A stretch of 31,545 bases of DNA from an uncultured Parasutterella sp. (GTDB lineage: Bacteria; Pseudomonadota; Gammaproteobacteria; Burkholderiales; Burkholderiaceae_F): assembly GCA_900766055.1 (NCBI GenBank), contig CAAFTZ010000019.1, positions 1 to 31,545 of the forward strand. Reading direction: 5' to 3'. Shown here piece by piece: positions 24,678 to 31,545 of this stretch (positions are counted from its first letter, which is position 1; each line of letters opens with the position of its first letter). A program made the translations under genes and the position numbers. The notes beneath the pieces were generated by a model, which was given only the letters and a program-made list of their open reading frames with translations, did no database searches and was not told the origin of the DNA.

Positions 24678-25292
24678 TCAGTTAGACAAAAAGTGGAAAG
24701 AATATTTTTTTCGCAGCTCTTTAATGCTTGTGACATTTAACTTCCTATAGGCGTTATTTCTATGATTTTCTATTGTTTTTTTGCTTAATCCCAAACTCTC
24801 TCCAACCTCCTTATTGGAAAGTCCCTGAAGTACCCTCCCAATCACATCCAATTCTCTAGGCGACAGTTTGCTCAAAAATTCAAGCCTTTTATCTCGACTC
24901 TCCATTTGGTTTTCTTCATCGAGTTTGCAAGCTTCGAATACAGCCTCTACCAACTTTATGGGAGAAATCGGCTTTTGTAAGAAATCAATCGCGCCTAACT
25001 TCATCGCCAAAACTGCGGATTCAACCTCTCCATGTGCCGTTAAAAAAATAACAGGATGAGGAAATCCTCTTTCTTTAAGAATTTTCTGCAATTCCAACCC
25101 GCTAATCTTCGGCATTTTCAAGTCAACAATTAAACACCCCGGAAGTGAGCCTGCATCATTAATCAGAAAATCTTCAGCTGACTGGAATGTTCGTACTAGA
25201 AACCCCTCTTCTTCCAGCACTTTTTTCATTGCTTTCAAAACAGCAGGGTCATCGTCGACGAGCCGCACAACGGATCTTCTTTCGGAATTCAT
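24678..25292 (-). CDS. LuxR/FixJ-type response regulator, TtrR-like
   Basis: A 204-residue response regulator. The receiver occupies residues 5-125 with the acidic cluster D13-D15, phospho-acceptor D57 (LIVDLKMP), T85 (IFLTAHG) and K107 (FLQKPIS). A LuxR/FixJ-type HTH lies at about 145-200 (LSPRELDVIGRVLQGLSNKE, then LGLSKKTIENHRNNAYRKL). The ATG at 25292 begins one base after the stop of the sensor kinase gene, with GAGG inside the end of that gene, so translation is probably coupled. It should control the divergent flavoprotein promoters at about 28500-28710. The pairing with a kinase that has a binding-protein domain resembles TtrSR of Salmonella; the signal is unknown. Confidence 0.9.
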   Translation of the reverse strand: MNSERRSVVRLVDDDPAVLKAMKKVLEEEGFLVRTFQSAEDFLINDAGSLPGCLIVDLKMPKISGLELQKILKERGFPHPVIFLTAHGEVESAVLAMKLGAIDFLQKPISPIKLVEAVFEACKLDEENQMESRDKRLEFLSKLSPRELDVIGRVLQGLSNKEVGESLGLSKKTIENHRNNAYRKLNVTSIKELRKKYSFHFLSN

Positions 25293-25293
25293 A

Positions 25294-27054
25294 TTAGACC
25301 TCAAAAAGCGGGAATTTGAGAGTTACCTCCAACCCGCCTCTCTGTGATAAATCAAAAGTCACTCGTCCACCCAATACTTCTGTTAAAGATTCAACAATCT
25401 TCAATCCAATACCTAGCCCTTTCTCTTTTGGAGTTGACGAGGTTCTTTGTTCTCTGATATCTGATAGAACCTTAGGAGAAATAGCTGGCCCTGAGTCCCA
25501 AACTTTGATTTCAACAAACTCCCCTACCTTATTAATTGCTATCCAAATCCTAGCTTGGCAAAGATTGCCGCACGCATCAACACAATTTCTAAATAAATTG
25601 ATGAGGATCAATTCAATATCAAGAGGTTCGGCCAATACATAGATCTTGCCGGCAGAACAGTCCATAAAAATCTGAAGATCTTCATGCTGGACCATTTTAA
25701 ATGTTTGAATTGCCTTTTCTGCAATATGACAGATTTCAACTTTTTCCAAACACCCTTTTCTTCCCTTGATATAGCTCCTTGTTTTTGAAACTATCTCATC
25801 CGCTCTAATGGCCTGCTCCTCTATATCGGAAATTAATTCCGTTAATTCCGGATCTTCCTTTTTTAATCGTTGAAGCGCCTTTTGCAAGGAGTAGCAAAAA
25901 CAGCGAATTGCATAAATCGGTTGGCCTAGCTCATGAGCAAAAAGGGATGTTAACTGGCTAAATGCACCGATCCTCTGCATTTGCTCTATGCGTCTGGAAG
26001 CTTCAAGAGATTGACGCTTAAGTGCCCGCTCCCTTTTTAGCGCCAGCCGTAGGCTTTTTGTACGTTTATTAACAACAACACTCACGACTGAACTGTAAGT
26101 CGCTAAACACAGGAGTACAACTAAGAAAGCCGTTACTAATGGCCAATACTCACGAATTACTTTTTCAATAGTCCATTTTCTTTCATCTGCCCAGGCATCT
26201 AAATCTAAAGATCTTAGAAGCTGATCCACTTCACTGAAATCCGTCGGGACAGCCCAGAAATGTTCACCATCAGAAGACGATGTATCTAGGAGTTCTTGAG
26301 TTATCCCTTTTGAAAAAACTGAATTTAGGGAAGGCAGGGATGCAACGGTAAGTCCTGGATAAAGTAGAGAAGAGTGAGCGCATTTCAAAGAAGAGAATTG
26401 TCTAGGCTCCAAAACTCTTAACCAAGAGGTATCTATATCGCTCTCTTCGGCCATACGTTCTAATGTGCAAGCAGGAGTAATTACAGCATCTACAAAATTT
26501 GACTTTAGTTTTTCAAGAAGGCTAGGTAGATTTTCTTCACCTTTATCACCCCCATTAATAAATACCAATGGCGGAAGACCCCGATCCCTTAACTCTCTTT
26601 CAATCATCAATGAAGTAAAAAGACTGTTATGTCGACTAAAACTGACGGCTTTCCCTGCGAGATCCTTGAATGAAGTTAGATCATCTCTCCTCCCGTCTAC
26701 TAGGACGGTTGCTCCTTCGGCCTTATTAGGTCCGCTGTCTTTACCAGTTTGAACCGAAACCAAATCTCTTGCTCCTTTCCTAATCATTCTGCGATAAAAA
26801 GAACTGGAAGCAACAAAAAGATCTAATTCGTGTTGCTCAATAGCAACCTTCATTCCCTTCTCTGAAAGATGTATTACCTTTAGAGAGTGTTTCGGTTCCA
26901 ATGTCTTTCTTATTTTTTCAACTGAGTCGTGAATTAGATCCCGGTGAATTCCGTTTTCAACATAATCAGCTACCCCTAACCTAATAGTTTCCGCAGAAGA
27001 TTCCACTGAGGTCGCCGTGAGAATACAAAATAAAATGGTGATAAATAGCCTCAT
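25294..27054 (-). CDS. sensor histidine kinase with periplasmic binding-protein domain, TtrS-like
   Basis: A 586-residue membrane kinase. A signal or anchor segment (residues 1-20) is followed by a large periplasmic domain (about 22-290) of the PhnD/TtrS binding-protein kind (TIRLGVADYVENG, ELDLFVASSSFYRRMIRKGA, FKDLAGKAVSF, KSNFVDAVIT). One membrane helix follows (about 302-328), then a coiled stretch (RERALKRQSLEASRRIEQM). The catalytic core has phospho-acceptor H374 (LFAHELGQPIYAI), N box LINLFRNCVDACG, G1 WDSGP and G2 GLGIGLKI. All key residues are present. Its ATG overlaps the flavoprotein stop by four bases (ATGA), and the response regulator follows after one base, giving a flavoprotein-kinase-regulator operon. 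It should bind an electron acceptor or related compound directly in the periplasm. Confidence 0.9.
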   Translation of the reverse strand: MRLFITILFCILTATSVESSAETIRLGVADYVENGIHRDLIHDSVEKIRKTLEPKHSLKVIHLSEKGMKVAIEQHELDLFVASSSFYRRMIRKGARDLVSVQTGKDSGPNKAEGATVLVDGRRDDLTSFKDLAGKAVSFSRHNSLFTSLMIERELRDRGLPPLVFINGGDKGEENLPSLLEKLKSNFVDAVITPACTLERMAEESDIDTSWLRVLEPRQFSSLKCAHSSLLYPGLTVASLPSLNSVFSKGITQELLDTSSSDGEHFWAVPTDFSEVDQLLRSLDLDAWADERKWTIEKVIREYWPLVTAFLVVLLCLATYSSVVSVVVNKRTKSLRLALKRERALKRQSLEASRRIEQMQRIGAFSQLTSLFAHELGQPIYAIRCFCYSLQKALQRLKKEDPELTELISDIEEQAIRADEIVSKTRSYIKGRKGCLEKVEICHIAEKAIQTFKMVQHEDLQIFMDCSAGKIYVLAEPLDIELILINLFRNCVDACGNLCQARIWIAINKVGEFVEIKVWDSGPAISPKVLSDIREQRTSSTPKEKGLGIGLKIVESLTEVLGGRVTFDLSQRGGLEVTLKFPLFEV

Positions 27055-28499
27055 AAAGCGGCAGTTCTCCCGGCAACTCTTCCAAAGGCCAAAGCTTTTC
27101 CTAGACCGGTACCAGTCACAAAATTTTTCCCATGGAATCCTCCAATAATTTCTCCTGCAGCGTAAAGTCCTTTTATTGGCTCTCCGTCACTTTTGACGAC
27201 CCTAGCCTTTTCATCAATTTTTATTCCGCAGTAAGTACCTGGTACAACTGCAATGGCGGGCATGATATAAAAAGGAGCAATACATATTGGCAAAGGCTTT
27301 CCATAGCCTGAAGAAAGGGACTTCCTGCCAAAATCGGGATCCTCGCCCTTAACCACATAAGAGTTATATTTTTCAACTTGAGCCACGACCTTCATGGGAT
27401 TTAGACCAGCTTTATCCGCAGCTTCTTTTATTGTTTTCCCTCGGTGACAATAACTTGGTTCCAACCCTTTATCGTAAGGACTCCACATTGCTTGATCCAC
27501 TGGCCGACGGGACATTTGGAGTTTTCGGATGTTCTCATCAAACACAATATATGCACAGGATTCTTTAGTGCGAAGAAAGGCTTCACCCAAGGATTTATAT
27601 GGCAATGACTCATCTACAAACCTTTCCCCAGAACGATTGAGGATAATCGCTCCGCTATAAAAAATGGTAGAAAAATCCTTGACTCTTGATGGCTTTTGTG
27701 CAAATCCAAAAGAAGCTGTTACCGTTTCTTCGGGAACAAAGCATCCTCCCAAACCTAATGCCATCAAATGCCCGTCTCCATCCGATCCAATTCCGGAGAC
27801 AACATCTACACCAAACATTTGAGGGGCAAAAATGTTCATTAAAGCTTGATTCCTAGCAAAGCCCCCCGTTGCTAATACCACTCCGTGACGGCTCGTAAGA
27901 ATTCTGTTCCTTTTACCTTTTACAGTAGAGACGCCACGAATACAACCATTCTGCACCAACAAGTCAACTGCCCTTGTACCGGCTTTGATTAGAATTCCCC
28001 TTTTAGTTGTTTCCTCCAAGAAGAACCTCATTAATTGATGGGAATTAAACATATGAGAACGCGGTGTACTCATACCAGCTGCTGCCATTAGAGTAGAAGG
28101 ACTGACGCCGCACGAACTCATCCATTCATATTGTTTTCTAATTTCTTCAATGTAGGTTCTAACGAGAAGGGGATTGTTAAGATATCCACCCTCCCTCATC
28201 AAATCTTCAAAAAATTGCTTATCAGAATCATAAATGCCGAATTTTTTCTGCATTTTTGTCCCTGATACTGCTACTGCTCCGCCAGAATTCGCGCTAGTGC
28301 CCCCGATTATCGGCAACTTTTCGAGAATTAAGATATTTTTTAACCCTGCATCCGATGCAGAAATCGCGGCCGAAAGTCCCGCGGCGCCTGAACCAACGAC
28401 GATTAAATCAAATTCCTCTGATCTAGAAGTAATTGCATTTGCCGAGCATGGGGAAGATATAGCTGTTGCCACAAGGCTTATGAAATCTCTCCTTAGCAT
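27051..28499 (-). CDS. Tat-exported FAD-dependent reductase, fumarate-reductase fold (A)
   Basis: A 482-residue FAD_binding_2 flavoprotein with a twin-arginine signal (MLRRDFISLVATAIS, cleavage near SANA), implying export folded with FAD. It has the FAD motif IVVGSGAAGLSAA, then EKLPIIGGTSANSGG and VLATGGFARN. Active-site positions differ from fumarate and urocanate reductases: YKS where RD carries the catalytic Arg, GTYCGIKID for HHTMGGL, and HGKNFVTGTG for HG.NRLGGN. The substrate and mechanism are probably different. The start is ATG 28499 with AAGGA nearby; GTG 28517 is an alternative. It is first in the operon with the TtrSR-like pair and divergent from a paralogue at 28710. No heme or FMN domain is present, so a separate electron donor is needed. 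Confidence 0.85.
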   Translation of the reverse strand: MLRRDFISLVATAISSPCSANAITSRSEEFDLIVVGSGAAGLSAAISASDAGLKNILILEKLPIIGGTSANSGGAVAVSGTKMQKKFGIYDSDKQFFEDLMREGGYLNNPLLVRTYIEEIRKQYEWMSSCGVSPSTLMAAAGMSTPRSHMFNSHQLMRFFLEETTKRGILIKAGTRAVDLLVQNGCIRGVSTVKGKRNRILTSRHGVVLATGGFARNQALMNIFAPQMFGVDVVSGIGSDGDGHLMALGLGGCFVPEETVTASFGFAQKPSRVKDFSTIFYSGAIILNRSGERFVDESLPYKSLGEAFLRTKESCAYIVFDENIRKLQMSRRPVDQAMWSPYDKGLEPSYCHRGKTIKEAADKAGLNPMKVVAQVEKYNSYVVKGEDPDFGRKSLSSGYGKPLPICIAPFYIMPAIAVVPGTYCGIKIDEKARVVKSDGEPIKGLYAAGEIIGGFHGKNFVTGTGLGKALAFGRVAGRTAAL

Positions 28500-28560
28500 C
28501 TTCTTTTCCTTGGCCACCTATCCTATAAACGCTTTGAATTGGCCAAAATTTTCCTTTTGT

Positions 28561-28574
28561 TTGATTTTAATCAA
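28561..28574. promoter_or_regulatory. FNR/CRP-type box between the divergent flavoproteins
   Basis: TTGATTTTAATCAA is a perfect match to the FNR consensus TTGAT-N4-ATCAA. It is centred 68 bases before the minus-strand flavoprotein and 142 bases before the plus-strand one. It suggests oxygen-dependent control in addition to the two-component system. No clear -10 fits a -41.5 position, so the start site is uncertain. Confidence 0.7.
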
Positions 28575-28709
28575 AGTACCTAGGGACTTTCGCGAGTTAA
28601 ATAGGTTCCATAGGAGTTTCCCTTCTTAAGTAGGTCGCTCTTAAAAAATTCCTGACTTGAAGATGGTCGGAAATCCAGCACCACCAGGTCATTAACTCAA
28701 GGAGAAAAC

Positions 28710-30182
28710 ATGATGAACCTTATATCCCGCAGAAATTTCTTCTTTTCAACCGCCGGCGCAATCTCCGTTCTCGCAGCACCGGCCTCAGCCCAGCCAACTC
28801 AAAACGACCATTGGGATTATCAGTTTGATGCAGTCGTAGTGGGTAGTGGTGCCAGCGGACTTACGGCTGCTACGAGCCTAGCTCAAGCAGGTAAAAAAGT
28901 ATTATTAACAGAAAAACTTCCTTTTACTGGAGGAAGTACTTTGCTATCTGTCGGCGGCTTTGCTGTTCCGGGCTCCACCTTCCAAAAAGCGAAGAATATC
29001 AAAGACTCTCCTCAAACGTATTATGAAGATATGATGAGAGTAGGAGGTCAGAAAAATGACCAGGAGTTGGTGAAAGCATTTACTGCCAAATCGTTGAACG
29101 CCTTTGAGTGGATGCTTGAGAATGGAGGCAAACTCAAAAATCAAAACGTAGGCAAATCTGGCAGCGTTCCTCGAAATATGACTGTTGACTGTCCAGCTAC
29201 AGTAAAGGCTTTGACTGAGGCTTTTAAAAAGGCAGGAGGCACTCTGTGGTTATCTTCACCTGCCAAAGAATTGCTGTGGGATAACAAAGACAATCGCATC
29301 AGTGGCCTAATTATTGAACACGACAAAAAACTTGTTTCTGTCAAGGCAGATTTGGGCGTAATTTTAGCTAGCGGCGGCTTTTCCAGGAACAAGAAACTGT
29401 TGGAAAAATATGTTCCTAGAATGGCAAATGCCAACGCAATCAGCGGTGGCGGCAGCCAAGGGGACGGCCTATTAATGGCCCAAGCTTATGGTGCTGACGT
29501 AGCAGATATGCCCTACATCAAGGCAACTTACGGTTTTGCAGTTGGTTCTAAGTCTGGACAGGAAGTTTGGTACCCGTTCCGATTCGGCGCAATCATCGTC
29601 AACAAAAAGGGTCAAAGAATCTGTGATGAATCTATTTCAAAGAAAGACATAGGAGACAAGGCGCTTGAACAGGAAAACGGGATAGCCTATTGCGTTTATG
29701 ATGAACCGATCAATGAAGAGACAATCGCGGACCACGGCACCGCTCGTTACAACTATCTCAAGGGATTAGGAGTATTTTTCTCAGGCGCAACTTTGGAAGA
29801 AGCCGCTAAAAAGGCTGGTATCGATCCTAAAGGCTTAGCTGAAACAGTATCCCAATACAACAAGGATGTGGAAACAAATGGAGTGGATAGTGTTTTCGGA
29901 AGAAAATACTGTGTAGATATTTCCGGGAAATTAGTTCCCATTAACAAGGGCCCCTTCTACATTTATCCTTCCACCCCGGTTCTTGTCGCTACTTACTGTG
30001 GTGTTAAAGTTGATCCGAAAACTCGTGTCATCGATGTCTTCGGAAAGCCAATTAAGGGCCTTTATGCCGCAGGCGAAGTGGCCGGCGGTATTCATGGAAA
30101 GAGTTTTTTAGCAGCATCCGCCATTTCAAAATCGTTCACCATGGGGTACATGGCAGCGGATGAACTTCTAAAGAACAAATAA
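28710..30182 (+). CDS. Tat-exported FAD-dependent reductase, fumarate-reductase fold (B)
   Basis: A 490-residue flavoprotein, paralogue of the divergent gene at 27051. The twin-arginine signal (ISRRNFFFSTAGAIS, cleavage near APASA) implies Tat export. The FAD motif AVVVGSGASGLTAA is followed by TEKLPFTGGSTLLSVGG and ILASGGFSRN. The catalytic region again departs from fumarate reductase: ISKKD in place of the Arg-Asp pair, VATYCGVKVD for HHTMGG and HGKSFLAASA for HG.NRLGGN. A and B share these changes, so they form one subfamily with a related substrate. AAGGAG precedes ATG 28710; ATG 28713 is equally possible. Control by the TtrSR-like pair and the FNR box is likely. The substrate and electron donor are not evident. 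Confidence 0.87.
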   Translation: MMNLISRRNFFFSTAGAISVLAAPASAQPTQNDHWDYQFDAVVVGSGASGLTAATSLAQAGKKVLLTEKLPFTGGSTLLSVGGFAVPGSTFQKAKNIKDSPQTYYEDMMRVGGQKNDQELVKAFTAKSLNAFEWMLENGGKLKNQNVGKSGSVPRNMTVDCPATVKALTEAFKKAGGTLWLSSPAKELLWDNKDNRISGLIIEHDKKLVSVKADLGVILASGGFSRNKKLLEKYVPRMANANAISGGGSQGDGLLMAQAYGADVADMPYIKATYGFAVGSKSGQEVWYPFRFGAIIVNKKGQRICDESISKKDIGDKALEQENGIAYCVYDEPINEETIADHGTARYNYLKGLGVFFSGATLEEAAKKAGIDPKGLAETVSQYNKDVETNGVDSVFGRKYCVDISGKLVPINKGPFYIYPSTPVLVATYCGVKVDPKTRVIDVFGKPIKGLYAAGEVAGGIHGKSFLAASAISKSFTMGYMAADELLKNK

Positions 30183-30424
30183 CGACCTTTTCTAAAGATC
30201 GATCATAATTTCTTTCAAAAAGGAGCTGGATAAGATTACGCATATATGCAGCAACCCTTATCCACTCCAAATTTAATTTCTTTTTAGCTTTCATCGATAA
30301 GCGTGGAGAAATCTTCTAAAACCACTGCTAGATAGAACTCCACCCTCCTTCTTTCTTGTTCTCCTTTATCAACTAGACATAAGGTACCCTAGACTCCTAA
30401 AACAACCCAAAAACAAATTGGAAC

Positions 30425-31192
30425 CTAAGCTGCCAAAAAGAATTTATAAATCAGCGAGACCATCAAAATAACCAAAACGATATAGAGAATATTGCGGACA
30501 AATTTTCCGCCGATCTTGATGGCGTAGTAAGCCCCTACTCTATTGCCCAACATGCTGGCAATAGCGCAGGGAATAGCGATCTCATAGCAAACCGCCGCTC
30601 CGGAAGCAAAAGTCAGGAATGCAGCAAAGTTGGCCGCGATATTAAAGGCCTTGGCAGTACCCGAAGACTGAACCATGCCGATCTTTAGAAACACATGCAG
30701 TGCAATCAAAAAGAACGTACCGGCACCCGGACCGAAAAATCCTTCATAAAAACCGATTAAAACGCCGATCAGTACGACACGAAGCCAAAAGTGATCTTTG
30801 GGCAGTTCTCCTTCCGTAAGTTTGAAACCTCCAGTAAGGACGGTGAACAAAATCCCGAGCGGCAGCATGATTACGATGACTTTGCCCATGGTCGCGCCGT
30901 CAATCTGAAGCGCGCAGAAAGCGCCAAAGGAAGCGCCCGCCATTGCTGAAAGTACGCCGACCGGGACAATCTTCTTCAAAATGAGATTGCTTCGCCAAAA
31001 AGTCCAGAGCGCAACAACCGAGCCGATACTTGTCGCAAGCTTTCCTGTTCCGAGCGCCATATGAGGCGGCATACCGATCAGCAGCAGTGAAGGAGCCGTA
31101 ACAAAACCGGCGCCGCCTGCAATCGAATCAATAAATCCTGCAACGAAGAAAGCGACGATACAAAATATCAACACGCCAAATGTTATTTCCAT
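30425..31192 (-). CDS. TSUP (TauE/SafE) family membrane transporter
   Basis: A 255-residue inner-membrane protein of the TauE/SafE/YfcA (TSUP) family, carriers of organosulfur compounds, sulfite or other small anions. About eight hydrophobic segments are visible. Family signatures are GFIDSIAGGAGFVTAPSLL near the N-terminus, PPHMALGTGKLA, and the second-half repeat IGFYEGFFGPGAGTFFLIAL with GTAKAFNIAANFAAF. Length and two-repeat layout are normal. It starts at ATG 31192. It is a single-gene unit with 242 bases to the flavoprotein gene on one side (nothing recognised there) and 220 bases to the next gene on the other. The substrate is unknown; proximity to the TtrSR-like system hints at, but does not show, a sulfur compound. 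Confidence 0.9.
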   Translation of the reverse strand: MEITFGVLIFCIVAFFVAGFIDSIAGGAGFVTAPSLLLIGMPPHMALGTGKLATSIGSVVALWTFWRSNLILKKIVPVGVLSAMAGASFGAFCALQIDGATMGKVIVIMLPLGILFTVLTGGFKLTEGELPKDHFWLRVVLIGVLIGFYEGFFGPGAGTFFLIALHVFLKIGMVQSSGTAKAFNIAANFAAFLTFASGAAVCYEIAIPCAIASMLGNRVGAYYAIKIGGKFVRNILYIVLVILMVSLIYKFFLAA

Positions 31193-31266
31193 GGGATCAG
31201 CCGTCTTGGTATTTTTATTAATAAAGACTTAAGTTTACCTAAGTTCGGGCGGATTAATCCGTTTAA

Positions 31267-31298
31267 CACCATGGTTTCATGGTTTCGAAACGTGGGTG
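31267..31298. repeat. small direct and inverted repeat in a divergent promoter gap
   Basis: ATGGTTTC occurs twice in tandem (31271-31278 and 31279-31286), followed by GAAACGTGGGTG, which is an imperfect inverse of CACCATGGTTTC. It lies between the TSUP gene and the gene starting at 31413. It could be a regulator site, but no family is suggested. Confidence 0.35.
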
Positions 31299-31412
31299 AT
31301 TACTAGATCATGAACTAAACTTTACTTTTCCTCAGTTTGAGTGAATTGTCCGTTTTTTGACGAATTTTTAGGTTAATTTACTTAAATAAATAAAGAGAAT
31401 TTAGACTAAAAA

Positions 31413-31545
31413 ATGACAAATGCGTTAGACTCGAAAACCCCCATATTAAAGGGTGTCATAACGGAAGTCCTTGATGACGGAAATGCAGGAAAAATTAACT
31501 GCGGGCACGGCAACATCTACACCTTTGTATCCGACCAGTTGGAAA
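31413..31545 (+). CDS. partial gene, small OB-fold / cold-shock-like protein
   Basis: A frame open from ATG 31413 to the window edge (44 codons seen). The visible part, after a short N-terminal stretch, reads KGVITEVLDDGNAGKINCGH and then NIYTFVSDQLE. This has the spacing of a cold-shock or S1-like OB-fold: a G-V-I strand, a turn, a G-K-I strand, then an aromatic F-V-S strand. Proteins with such a start include cold-shock-type domains fused to DUF1294 membrane parts, but the rest is missing, so the family is not settled. AGAGAA upstream is a weak ribosome-binding site. Confidence 0.6.
   Translation, partial: MTNALDSKTPILKGVITEVLDDGNAGKINCGHGNIYTFVSDQLE

Noticed and set aside
1..31545. CRISPR array, tRNA or rRNA genes, complete insertion sequence, prophage genes
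   Set aside because: No regular spaced repeats, cloverleaf or conserved rRNA sequence, intact transposase with terminal repeats, or phage structural genes were seen on either strand.

Overview
The window looks like chromosome from an anaerobic or microaerophilic, gut-type betaproteobacterium of the Burkholderiales, most likely Sutterellaceae (a Parasutterella, Sutterella or Turicimonas relative). That placement is inference from the yciB-bolA-parvulin order, a type V autotransporter and an unusual density of secreted flavoprotein reductases. No rRNA, tRNA, CRISPR array or intact insertion sequence was recognised.

Layout. 1-3000: two paralogous secreted parvulins flank yciB and a bolA-like gene. 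3000-8350: a large minus-strand autotransporter split by a one-base frameshift, then a gene-poor 850-base gap with a 9-G tract and a possible decayed ORF. 8350-9200: fabI. 9204-12300: a LysR regulator divergent from a secreted FAD flavoprotein plus a tetraheme cytochrome, together a split flavocytochrome c. 12400-16270: a protein with two AAA+ modules divergent from a WYL regulator, then a lone receiver protein. 16560-18400: a small secreted FMN-binding protein and a GltS-type glutamate carrier. 18650-23120: a TetR regulator, a secreted histidine-ammonia-lyase-family protein whose MIO tripeptide is missing, and a UrdA-type urocanate reductase, with twin palindromic operators around its -10 box. 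23175-24443: an MFS carrier. 24678-30182: a TtrS/TtrR-like two-component system cotranscribed with a Tat-exported flavoprotein and divergent from a second one, with a perfect FNR-type box between them. 30425-31192: a TSUP carrier. The window ends inside a gene for a small OB-fold-like protein.

How the genes may work together. At least four secreted flavoproteins, one tetraheme cytochrome and one carrier-type FMN protein point to periplasmic anaerobic respiration on small organic acceptors, each module with its own regulator (LysR, TetR, TtrSR-like). The best-supported substrate is urocanate, giving imidazole propionate, from active-site residue spacing. The substrates of the other three flavoproteins cannot be read from sequence. 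Two of them lack the arginines and histidine that fumarate and urocanate reductases use.

Best candidates for something undescribed: the lyase-family protein without MIO residues paired with a urocanate reductase; the Tat flavoprotein pair under a TtrSR-like sensor; and the twin-AAA+/WYL pair.
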